The position numbers were made by a program, and so were the translations under genes. This document shows positions 1 to 9,430 of a DNA stretch of 64,000 bases, in pieces. Source of the DNA: Clarkia xantiana subsp. parviflora. Its lineage: Eukaryota > Streptophyta > Magnoliopsida > Myrtales > Onagraceae. How positions within the stretch are numbered: the stretch's first letter is position 1; every line of letters starts with the position of its first letter. The notes beneath the pieces are model-generated. The model saw nothing but the letters and a program-made list of their open reading frames with translations, did not search any database and was not told where the DNA came from. The DNA lies in contig JAPTYO010000018.1 in assembly GCA_036873135.1 (NCBI GenBank), positions 8,733,503 through 8,797,502 of the forward strand. The letters run 5' to 3'.

Positions 1-633
1 TCACCCCTCGAGCGAAAATGGTTCGGATGTGAGCAAATCCATCTGGACCACGGACTATCTGGATGGAACATTCCATACGGACGTCTAGATGGATTTTCCA
101 TCCGGACTAGTTCGGGCGACCGACCCCTGCGCGGACCAAAATTTGCCCCAGCGGAACCATCCACTCGGGCCCCGACAACATGGGTAATCGCATACCCAGG
201 AACCCTTAGAGGCCACTTCGAAACACCGATAACCACACATAAATATGCGGCCCCCACCAAAACATTGTAGAACCCTCTGATGCCAAACAGGAGATACACA
301 TGTGTTATCAGTGAATACCGCGATATCCCCGATTAGTACTATCTTTATCCTGGTTAATATCCATGAGCTCTATAAATAGAGCTCAAGGTCCCTCATTTGA
401 AATGTAGCTTGGTTGAGCTCTGACTTCTCGCTACAATATTTTTACTTTCTCTCTCTAGCACTCGGAACTTATTTAAGCATCAGAGAGGGTTCGCCGGGCA
501 TACCCCTGACAAACCCCTCTTGCAGGTTCTCGAGAGGAGCACGAGAAAGATTACGAGAAGCAAGACCTGACAAGAAAGGATTCTGAAGTCAGCGATCGAC
601 TCAAACAAGGATCAAGACGCACGTGATCCATCA
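1..633 (+). mobile_element. Gypsy/Tat-type LTR, 5'-truncated by the window edge
   Basis: The segment ends like the LTRs of the complete Tat elements further on: a TATA box (TATAAAT, 371-377), then the shared R/U5 block beginning TTTAAGCATCAGAGAGGG (472-489), a 'CCCCTCTTGCAGG' stretch, and a terminus CACGTGATCCATCA at 633. The U3 part is unlike that of B, C/E or D, so it belongs to another family of the same lineage. No primer-binding site follows position 633, so it is probably a solo LTR or a 3' LTR. The left end is outside the window. Confidence 0.7.
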
Positions 634-1020
634 ACCTGCACAAAAGCCGCCTCCGCCTTGGCAGGTAATCCTTATTTTGTGTTGTTCGACCGGCTGGGTG
701 AACGGCCTTCTTCTCATATTCATTGACTTCGAGCAAATCACCATGTCATCTCTCGACCGGTGGCAGCTTAAGGTCTGTAACCAGATAGAGATATTTGCTA
801 TTTTTTTTTTTTTTTAAATAGAACTAGCGAATCATGAAGAATTTACAATTGGTTCCTTTTTGAAGTTCTTATTTCATTGCTTACTATGTAAATGTCGAGC
901 TCTTTGACCATTCATTCAATTATTAATGGGCATAGTTCAACTACACCAGGTGCTTTGACCTGCTCCAAGTGTGCCTAAATATTTTATAATCAATGGAAGT
1001 AAGGAATAAATATATGGTTT
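634..1020. other. A/T-rich spacer, no gene seen
   Basis: Non-coding sequence with a T-run at about 800-813. No open frame with recognisable similarity. It separates the LTR fragment from the inverted-repeat transposon. Confidence 0.5.
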
Positions 1021-1022
1021 AA

Positions 1023-1158
1023 TAACTGAAAAACAGTTCTAAGGTTTGCCCAATGTAAAATCAGGAGTTTGAAGTTTCAAATGTTAAAATGGAATGTCCA
1101 AGGTTTCAGTTTTGTTAAAATTTGATTTTTCGTCCAAAATTGCAGTTAAATTTAACAT
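1023..1158 (+). repeat. Left terminal inverted repeat of a small DNA transposon
   Basis: About 137 bp here match the reverse complement of 20583-20719 imperfectly, with long shared runs such as GTTAAAATTTG and CGTCCAAAATTGCAGTTAAAT. The outer flank ATATGGTTT (1012-1020) recurs next to the right copy (20736-20744), a candidate 9-bp target duplication. Long inverted repeats plus a 9-bp duplication suggest a Mutator-like (MULE) element; no transposase is present. Family assignment is an inference. Confidence 0.6.
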
Positions 1159-1454
1159 AATAAGGTGAAATGACACTTTTACCCTTTTAATATTTTGTTT
1201 ATTTACTACTTTATTTGAGATAGTGTAAAATGATGAAATTACCACTGTAGTCAAATTACAACAACCTCGTATCCGGCGACCACCACCACTTCTCCGGCGA
1301 CCGCCATCCGTCTCCAGCCCCGATTACCACACCGAGGGCCCGAATTGGAGCCACAGAGCTCCGATGTAGAGCTCTATTGCTCCGATCTAGGCCATTAGTT
1401 GCCCAATCGGGGCCAGACGACTCTGATTAGAGCAGTCCGGCCTCGATTGATGGT
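1159..1454. other. Left interior of the inverted-repeat transposon
   Basis: Interior of the small DNA transposon up to the insertion point of element A. 1260-1454 is much richer in G+C than its surroundings and reads like a captured gene edge (repeated 'CCGGCGACC' around 1270-1310), which would fit a gene fragment carried by a MULE. It is too short to identify. Confidence 0.35.
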
Positions 1455-1950
1455 TGTCGGACGTCAGATATGATGCGGTCCGGCTCGGTTTTACGGTGCG
1501 CTTTGAAAACAACTTAATTCGTATAAAAATCCGGGCAAGTGAGATTACCCGGGGAGATGATAAAAATAGAGTCACCACCAACTAATTAAGGCTAGTCTGA
1601 ATCCTAAAATTGCCTAGGTTGTATTATAGCAACCTAGGGTTAAAAAATGGTCTGCATTCAGAGTTATGGGTCCGGGGGTTCGGTTACGTTTTAAAAGCTC
1701 GGAAGCTAGAAAAATCTCCATTTCGGTACTTAGTTTGTCATTTTGCCATTTTTATTTTATTATCATGATTATACCCATAAAAGATAAAAATACATAATAA
1801 GCGATATTTATGGAGAATATAATGTAATGCAGTAAGTTAAACAAAATACGTATATGGACAGACACTTAAAATAATAAATGTTAACTAAATATATATATAT
1901 ATATATATTATGACATGATGCGTATGTATAATTGATAATAAAAAAGAGCG

Positions 1951-1994
<44 letters not shown>

Positions 1995-2911
1995 GGAAAG
2001 CGTATTCAGTCCGTATATGTATATATAATAATAAGTAAAAGAAAAACGTATATATATAATGGTAATAATAAAACGTAGATTTATAATAATAATAAGCTTT
2101 TTTGGAACACTTTTTAGATTAACCTTCATTAATAATATATAACGTTATAAAATGTAAATATTAACATATTGCGAAATACTTAAACATGAAATATACTTTA
2201 CTCAAATATATAGATTACATTCAACATTATAAAGAGAGACTACCTGAGGTACCATGAAAAGAAATTCCATAATCGGAATCGGTGCGTATAAACTATCAAA
2301 ACCGATGAAAATAACAATGATCTTATATTAATATAAAGACACTCAAACCTGTGTTGAAATCTCTCACACATACACCAAGTGAGCTCTCTATGATTTATTT
2401 GTGCCCACCAACTCTCTATTTTGTTGCTCTTCCTGCCTTTTAAACTCCTGCCCGAGAGCCCTTTTATAGAGAAGTGTCACAAATTTTGCTCCAGCAAATT
2501 GCTAGTATGGAGCATGGACAAGACAAGTATGGGCCATGCAAGTTGATAATATAGATGTGATATTTGCTTGTAGATAGAGACGTGGCTTTCTACCATTCTT
2601 GTTCTTTTTTTTTCATTAATTTATTGATTTATTTTTTTATCTTTTTCCTACTTTTTCATTTTTACTTCAAAATGTGATAACTTCCGATCACGATCTCAGA
2701 TTGGTTCACGGTCAGTCCCTTTGCATTCGTGATTTTGAGAGCTTTGATTCAAAATCCATGTTGATAGCATTCTGACAAAAAAATTGATTCGCGCGCTCCA
2801 TGTCTCGAGACTTTTCCTGTAATACATACATACTTAAATTAGATATGTATACATAATATATTTACATATATAATATAATATAATAACCCGAGCAAAAATC
2901 GGGTGTTCACA
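1455..2911 (-). mobile_element. Element A 3' LTR (left copy)
   Basis: 1457 bp, matched along its length by 7926-8677 plus 19743-20417. A TATA box on the minus strand (complement of 2462-2468) lies in a stretch shared by both copies. Contains an (AAT)n run and other A/T microsatellites. Visible substitutions and small indels between the copies mark an old insertion. Confidence 0.85.
1957..1994. repeat. Trinucleotide microsatellite (TAA)n in the A LTR
   Basis: Uninterrupted AAT/TAA repeat of about 12 units. The matching place in the other LTR (about 8410) has only a few units, so the array grew after insertion. Confidence 0.9.
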
Positions 2912-2925
2912 GTTGCTCCTCTTTA
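2912..2925 (-). other. Polypurine tract of element A
   Basis: The complement reads AAAGAGGAGCAAC immediately before the LTR start TGTGAACACC. This is the usual place and composition for the plus-strand primer and fixes the element's orientation as minus. Confidence 0.65.
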
Positions 2926-4371
2926 GACAGTTGTTCTTTGAAACGCATGTTCAAAGATAAAGAACATTCATTAGAGCTCGGGGTGCATCCCTTTTTCGCC
3001 TGACTGGGTGTTCTCTGAAACGCATGTTCAGAGATAAAAATACTGATTTGATCACTTGGGGTGCATCCCTCTTTCTCTTGTCAGAGCCCTCACATGAGCC
3101 GTCTTTGTCTAATTTACTATGCCGAAAAAATATCATTTGGTTTGAACCAACATTCAATCATACATGTAACATGTTAAATATCTGGAGAGATAAATCAATG
3201 CTTTGTAAAATCTTTTTTTTTTTCGTGCAAAATATTTGACATTCGGATCCGCTTATGGCTACACGGTTGCATTTTCATGCCCCAACTAATAAGAATACAC
3301 ATACCGGGTTAGTCCACATTTTGTCAGAATTTTACAAGTATTTCTCGTGTTTGTGTGTGCACCTAACATTTCAATTTGGATCTCTTGAGATCTTGGATCA
3401 ATAATATACACGTGTAATGAAACAGGAACAAGATTTCTTATACCTCAGTTATGTGTCGGTCAATTCGAGTCAAACTTTTTGCTATCATCACATTATCAAA
3501 TATTTGTAAGATCAGTCATTGGCAGGAGGCGGGTTACGGGAATGTGGTTTCTTTCTTTCATTTCTTTTTTTTTTCTTTTTTTTTATTATTTTTTTTCTTT
3601 TTTCGAGGCCCAGACACTTACCTGGATGGATGAAAAGTATTGGGAATTATGGAATGAATAGTATGGGGGAAAGTAAGTGTCCTTGCCTTTACTTCCCAAG
3701 GAGATCCACCGTTTTTTTTGCGGGTATTTCCTTGGGGTGCCCCAATTCCCATGCCTTTATAATGCGTAACTGATCTTTACCGATTGGTTCAAGTATGATA
3801 GCATCAAGTCCAACTCAAATCAACTTCTCACATAATTAAAGACAAGACTTTCTCAGTCTCTTGGTCATTACATGCATATAAGATCAATCTAAAATATCAT
3901 TGATTTGCTTCATTAGTGTTAGGAAGTGTTTTGATATTTGAGAAATTCTTTAAAATCCAACACAGCATGCAATAACCTCTGATGTGTATAAACATTAGTC
4001 ATGACTTAAGTGGCTACCGCTTTTCCATATTTTGATCTTCGCCTGCAAAACATTACCATGTAATATACATTTTTTGTTTTTTTGTTTTTTTTTTCATTTT
4101 TTCTATTTTTTTTAAGCAAAAAGATTTCAAAATTTTTTTATTTTCTCTCCGGGAATTTAACGATCACATAATTCAATGTCATTCGAATAAATTTCTCGAC
4201 GACTGCAAATAGACAAAGATAACGTGAGAGGGATCCTTCAAAAGGGACAACTGCAATTATTCAAAAATATATATGAGAACAAGAGTTAAACATGGTAGAA
4301 AATGATAGGATAAGGTGCGCAATGCGACTTGAAGTTAGAGAAAGGTTGCTTAGATTTCAGCATCCTAACGG
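2926..4371. other. Element A untranslated interior
   Basis: No credible coding frame. Two imperfect units around 2930-3080 repeat a GAAACGCATGTTC motif and a GGGTGCATCCCT motif. Several pyrimidine runs (3180-3230, 3550-3605, 4070-4135) occur. The pol genes of an autonomous element would be expected between gag and the 3' LTR, and nothing resembling them is visible. Confidence 0.5.
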
Positions 4372-4545
4372 GGTGCGTAAACATAGGCGAGTTAATAGGG
4401 CGTGAACACACGCGATTTAATAAGGCGTGAACACACGCGAGTTAATAAGGCGTGAACACACGCGAGTTAATAAGGCGTGAACACACGCGAGTTAATAAGG
4501 CGTAAAAATACGCAAGTTAATAAGGCATAAACATACGCGAGTTAA
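4372..4545. repeat. 25-bp tandem repeats with an internal hairpin
   Basis: About seven units of roughly 25 bp (consensus start GGCGTGAACACACGCG). Each carries the self-complementary arms GCGTG and CACGC around a 4-nt loop, so the array could form a series of small hairpins in the element's RNA. The first and last units are degenerate. Confidence 0.85.
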
Positions 4546-4589
4546 CAAAGGTTGCCGAGATGTCGGCTTCCTGATGGGTGCGCAATCAT

Positions 4590-4855
4590 ATGCGACTTGT
4601 ACGGAATCATATCCGATTTGTGCGGAATTATATCCAACTTGCACGGAATCAAATCCGATTTGTGCGGAACTATATCCGACTTGCACGGAATCATATCCGA
4701 TTTGTGCGGAATTATATCCGACTTGCACGGAATCATATCCGATTTGTGCGGAATTATATCCGACTTGCATCGAATCAAATCCGATTTGTGCGGAATTATA
4801 TCCGACTTGCACGGAATCATATCCGATTTGTGCGGAATTATATCCGACTTGGGTA
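4590..4855. repeat. 42-bp tandem repeats (two alternating 21-bp half-units)
   Basis: About six 42-bp units built from two related halves, one with ATATCCGATTTGTGCGGAA and one with ATATCCGACTTGCACGGAA. Because 42 is divisible by 3, several frames on both strands stay open by chance of periodicity. On the element's coding strand this gives a 14-residue periodic peptide at 4492-4812, which I do not accept as a gene. Confidence 0.9.
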
Positions 4856-5305
4856 GGGTTGAGATGTCAACATCCTAACAGGTATATGCATGCTATCTCA
4901 TCATGAAGTAAAATATGATTCAAATAAGCCGTTCAAAATAAACTCCCTTTTCAGATTTGTCTGTTGTCATGAAAATGTGGACGCATCTTGACATCCAAAT
5001 GGAAAAGTGTCGTTATAATCTGATCAGTTCTTTGTAACCATTAACCATCTTGACATGTCAAGTTTCACTTCATCGCAACTTCTGAGAATTAATCCGACTG
5101 ATTTCACCTGTCGCAATATCGAAGATTCATGAGAAAAATATCGAAGGCATAAATCACATGATTGAGCATTTAACACTGACACATTATAATTCAAACTTAT
5201 TATTCATTAATTCAAAAGATAAGGAAAACATCCCTTCTACCAGATACGGTGAATAACAAAATAATGCAGATAAAGATCCAAGTTCGATCCCTTAAATCAT
5301 CTTGA

Positions 5306-5622
5306 CTATTTGTTGCTTGAGCAAGCGACATGGTCAGGGAGAGGATTGTTGTTGACATTTGGTGGAGCAACTGGGTTGAAAATTAAGTCCTTGCGGTCAA
5401 TTAAGTCCTGAATCTTGTGCCTTAGCTTTGGGCAATGGTCAGTTGAATGTCCATATAACCCGAGATGGTAACTGTAGGGTCTTGGAATTTAGCAACAACT
5501 TTGTAATCTGCGTGGGCTGGCTCTACAACTAGCAAGCCTTTTTCCACGAGCAATTTGAAAAGTTGGGTCTGTGGCACAGGTAGAACGGTGAATTGGCGGT
5601 ACGGCCTCCTCTGAACTTCCCC
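5306..5622 (-). pseudogene. C-terminal part of the element A Gag, out of frame with the main ORF
   Basis: Downstream of the 437-codon gag frame the minus strand still encodes a Gag tail ending at a TAG (5306-5308). A zinc-knuckle remnant is visible (YHLGLYGHSTDHC, first cysteine apparently changed to serine), followed by a KIQDLID stretch and NNNPLPDH. Such sequences follow the knuckle in many plant Gypsy Gag proteins. A frameshift or stop near 5600-5622 separates it from the upstream frame. Confidence 0.6.
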
Positions 5623-6936
5623 CTAAGCTGGCCCTGACTGGGCTGATAATGTGACATGCAAAGGCTTGGTTGGATAGACCGCATTTATGCCTTCATTAAC
5701 AACTATCTTTCTGAATATCGCCTTCTTTGTAGGGTCATTAGCAACATCTTTGAGCGGGTCTTTCAACTTACCGGTTCGAAGCCCCATATCGATAATTTCT
5801 CCGAGAGAAATGAGGCTTGCAAAACTTGATGATACATGGGAAAGCATATGCGTGTAATGAGCACCTTTAAGCGTGTTGATGAATATCGGGACTGAAACCT
5901 TTTCTGTAACTGCCCGGACGATAGCATTGGCCTTGTTCCTGAATTCAAGCAAATAGTCTCGGAAAGATTGCCTCAAATTCATTTCCATGCCTTGAATATC
6001 CAGTAAGGTAGGAGAGGTATCAAGATTATACTGATACTGACCGAATCTGCTACACAATTCATCCCAAGTGGGAATATCTTGCGCGTTTAGCCTAGCGAAC
6101 CACACTAAAGCTTCTCCTCTCAAACTCTCCTGGAAGGTTTGAATCACAAACTTTTCATTATGGCGATGCTGAGCCATCTTGGTATAGTAAATGCGAAGGT
6201 GGATAATTGGATGTCCAGTACCGTCATACTTCTCAAATTCAGGGAGCTTGAATTTCTCAGGCACCGTCATATCTGGAAATAGGCAGAAGTCATTGTAAGA
6301 GACTCCTCCATACCGCTCAAAAGCTTGTATGGTCTTCATTTTGTCCTCGATCATCTTAAGGCGTTCGTTGTGCTCGTTCTCGACGAGAAATGTAGGGGAG
6401 GAAATTTCCCCATGACTTGAAGAATTACCAGCGTTCGGAATGACATGGTAGGTGACGTCAGGTGGAACCACATGGATGGGACCTATATTATGTCGTGGTT
6501 GCACATCGTCCTCTTGCATCTGAATGGGAGGATGGTTAAGTGTAACTGGGACAGGGTTGTCCGGGACGCCCGTTGGTAGGACTCCTGGAAGCACTTCAGG
6601 CATTGCTGGCGTAAGTGGGATATGCATTGCTTGAGCAGGTTGAATTGGCATCCCTTGAGGTGGTGGAATAGTTGCAGCAATAGTAGTTTGAGCCTCAAAT
6701 AAAGCAAGGAGTCGCTCCAAGTTCGTAGAGAGAACCGTTATTCTTTGTTGTGTCTGAGCATTGGATTGTTCCATCCTATCATTTTTTTGCTGATTAGACT
6801 GCTCGAGACGGGTCATCCTCTCCTCAGTAGTCAGAGGTTGTGGTGGTGGCACTTGCTGGTTTTGTTGTTCCATTTTCCCTCTCAGCCTGAAGGAACGAGT
6901 TCGAATGGGGCTCCTTTGAGCCAGGTGTACCTTCAA
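5623..6936 (-). CDS. gag: Gag protein of element A (437 codons)
   Basis: Structural capsid-type protein of an LTR retrotransposon, expected to form cytoplasmic particles around element RNA. Residues about 20-90 are Q/N-rich and coiled-coil-like. Residues 90-190 are proline-rich and low in complexity. The retrotransposon-Gag core lies at about 225-370, with marks KFKLPEFEKYDGTGHP, ALVWFARL, W..LCSRF and the FRDYLLEFRNKA region. This start is the first methionine of the long frame; a methionine at residue 22 (MEQQNQQ) is a plausible alternative. The frame ends before the zinc knuckle, so the protein is probably truncated. No pol follows. Confidence 0.85.
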   Translation of the reverse strand: MKVHLAQRSPIRTRSFRLRGKMEQQNQQVPPPQPLTTEERMTRLEQSNQQKNDRMEQSNAQTQQRITVLSTNLERLLALFEAQTTIAATIPPPQGMPIQPAQAMHIPLTPAMPEVLPGVLPTGVPDNPVPVTLNHPPIQMQEDDVQPRHNIGPIHVVPPDVTYHVIPNAGNSSSHGEISSPTFLVENEHNERLKMIEDKMKTIQAFERYGGVSYNDFCLFPDMTVPEKFKLPEFEKYDGTGHPIIHLRIYYTKMAQHRHNEKFVIQTFQESLRGEALVWFARLNAQDIPTWDELCSRFGQYQYNLDTSPTLLDIQGMEMNLRQSFRDYLLEFRNKANAIVRAVTEKVSVPIFINTLKGAHYTHMLSHVSSSFASLISLGEIIDMGLRTGKLKDPLKDVANDPTKKAIFRKIVVNEGINAVYPTKPLHVTLSAQSGPA

Positions 6937-7902
6937 TAAAATAAATATTTAGAATGAATAACATATGTACAGAATGCATGGCTTTTGAAAAATGTAGTCA
7001 TCAATTCCATGATATTGGAACTCCCAAAGGTTTGAAATATTAATGATTTCTAATTATAGATTACTTCTCGTAAGATGTAAAATTTGAGACACTCATAAAA
7101 TTCCAGGTTCTCTGGATGACAATCATAGACCACAGTATCATGGCATTTCAAGAGGTTCAGACGTCTCATGAGAAAATAATCTTTTGGTTGGGACTGTTGT
7201 CACGATCGTCATTCCAATTTGAGGTTGATTTGTGGTCGAGAAATAATATAATAAGAAATCATATGATTGATGACTATACCCGGTTATAATACATGAAGCA
7301 ATGCAAGATTAAAGATGAATACTTTCCTACCGTCGGGGTACAATACATAAACATGATTCAAGCAAAGAAAATACACAAAAGGCTTGACTATCTAAACGAA
7401 AGTTATAACTTACAAGTATGTTAATGCCCCAACCTATACAGGAGAACTATGGGCAAAAAAAAAAATTACAAATACAAATACAAATATGAACTCGAGAAAA
7501 AAATGACTTATTGATTACTTCACACGGTGTAGAGCTTCGCTTTTCTGGAGGGGATTTCTAAAGGTTCCCGAATCGAAAGGTACCTTACCCCATAAAGGGG
7601 ATCACAATCCCTTTTCGATTATCGAGTTGGGCTTTCGGAGACGTGCCGGCGGTTGTGACCCCTACTGGCCGTATTCTCTTACTCACCCCCCTAGGTTTTT
7701 TTAAAATACTCCAGGTTCGAGTGGGTGACATGTAAACAGAACGTTTGTGAAAAACGTGCAAAGCATTCAATGTAGTCATGCATAAAAAAATGTTTTTTTT
7801 CAAAATAAACACTGCAACATGAACAAACAATTAGTCCAGACATAATCATAATAATAAAATAACAATGGCAAGACAAACATAAAAAGCTTGAACCCACAAA
7901 AT
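6937..7902 (-). other. Element A 5' leader
   Basis: Untranslated leader between primer site and gag on the minus strand. No coding frame with similarity. A G/C-richer block at 7550-7730 may be a packaging or dimerisation region, but this is a guess. Confidence 0.45.
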
Positions 7903-7925
7903 GATCCCCAGCAGAGTTGCCAAAA
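7903..7925 (-). other. Primer-binding site of element A
   Basis: The complement reads TGGCAACTCTGCTGGGGATC three bases after the LTR end. It begins with the TGG expected for complementarity to a tRNA CCA end. The tRNA species is not assigned here. Confidence 0.6.
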
Positions 7926-8677
7926 TGTCGGACGTCGGATATGATGCTGTCCGGCTCGGTTTTACGGTGCGCTTTGAAAACAACTCAACTCGTATAAAAA
8001 TCCGGGTAAGTGAGATTACCCGGGGAGATGATAAAAATAGAGTCGCAACCGACTAATTAAGGCTAGTCGGAATCCTATAATTTCCTGGGTTGTATTATAG
8101 CAACCTAGGGTTAAAAAATGGTCTGCGTTAGAGTTATGGGTCCGGGGATTTAGTTACGTTTTGAAAGCTCGGAAGCTAGAAAAATCGCCCTTTCGGTACT
8201 TAGTTTGTCATTTTGCCATTTTTATTTTATTATCATGACTATACCCATAAAAGATAAAAATACGTAATAAGCGATATTTATGGAGAATATAAAGTAATGC
8301 AGTAAGTTAAACAAAATACGTATATGGACAGACACGTAAAATAATAAACGTTAACTAAATATATATATTTATATATATATATACATAATATGACATGATG
8401 CGTATATAATAATAATAATAGCGGAAAGCGTATTCAGTACGTATATGTATATATAATAATAAGTAAAAGAAAAGCGTATATATATATATATAATGGTAAT
8501 AATAAAACGTAGATATATAATTATAATAAGAATTTTTGGAACACTTTTTAGATTAACCATCATTAATAGTATATAACATTATAAAATGTAAATATTAACA
8601 TATTGCGAAGTACTTAAACATGAAATATAATTTACTCAAATATATAGATTACATACAACATTATAAAGAGAGACTAC
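7926..8677 (-). mobile_element. Element A 5' LTR, left part
   Basis: Matches 1455-2240 from TGTCGGACGT onward. Interrupted at 8677/8678 by element B; the last five bases ACTAC (8673-8677) are the target duplicated on both sides of B. Confidence 0.85.
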
Positions 8678-9394
8678 TGATGGGTTCGACTACAGCCGTT
8701 AGGCCCTATTACCAGTGAAGAAACGGCAAATAGGCCCGGTGGGCCCTAAGCGAAGGCCAAGATGGCCCAGGCTAAGAATCCCGACGAAGGAAGTCCGAGG
8801 ATGAGAGGTCCCGACAGAGTTGGACCTGACAGGCGAGCTGAACGCTCCCGACGAGATGCCTCTGAGTAGGCCCCGATGACGAATCCCTGAGAACAATAGG
8901 CCCTGTCACGATGACGAGAGGCCCCGAGCGGTGACACAACGAGATAACTCTGGAGTCCCCGATGTTAGTCGGGACTCGTTATCAGAGGATAAGGCCGAGA
9001 TACGCGGGGCGTGGCCGAGATACGCGGAACGTGGTTAAGATACACGGAGCATGGCCGAGATACGCGGGGCGTGGCCGAGATAAGCGAGATCATGGCCTAG
9101 ATAGGCGGGATCACACCCGAGATACGCGGGATACAGGCTAACCACCCCCAACGATTCACCAGGTAACTGAGGTATCTCTTCGCCTATAAAAGGGCAAGAG
9201 GTCACCTCAGATGACTCATGTTGAAATACATTACTTGAGATTACTGTTTGCCAGTCCGTTACGAGATACTCATTTAAGCATCGGAGAGGGATTCTGGGTC
9301 ACCGCCCGGTCTATCCCCTCTTGCAGGATTGAGAGGAGCGAAGGAGCTAGGATCGCCGTCAAAGTCCGTACCGGAGTTCCACCGTGATCCAACA
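8678..9394 (+). mobile_element. Element B 5' LTR
   Basis: 717 bp from TGATGGGTTC to TGATCCAACA. TATA box TATAAAA at 9185-9191. R/U5 block with TTTAAGCATCGGAGAGGG at about 9273. The long-terminal match 19034-19737 confirms it. Confidence 0.95.
8991..9131 (+). repeat. ~20-bp subrepeats in the U3 of the B LTR
   Basis: Six to eight imperfect units sharing GAGATACGCGG, placed 50-190 bp upstream of the TATA box, a typical position for promoter or enhancer repeats. The 3' LTR lost 13 bp here, which accounts for the length difference between the LTRs. The motif also occurs in the C/E LTRs and more weakly in D. Confidence 0.75.
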
Positions 9395-9395
9395 T

Positions 9396-9413
9396 TGGCG
9401 CTGTCTGTGGGAA
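9396..9413 (+). other. Primer-binding site of element B
   Basis: TGGCGCTGTCTGTGGGAA begins two bases after the LTR end (9394). Elements C and D have nearly the same site (TGGCGCCGTC...), which confirms its role. The matching tRNA is not assigned. Confidence 0.8.
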
Positions 9414-9430
9414 TCAAACAAAAAGCTGAT

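Noticed and set aside
4492..4906. Several overlapping 90-110 codon frames on both strands
   Set aside because: They result from the 42-bp repeat period, which keeps many frames open. No start context or similarity supports a gene.
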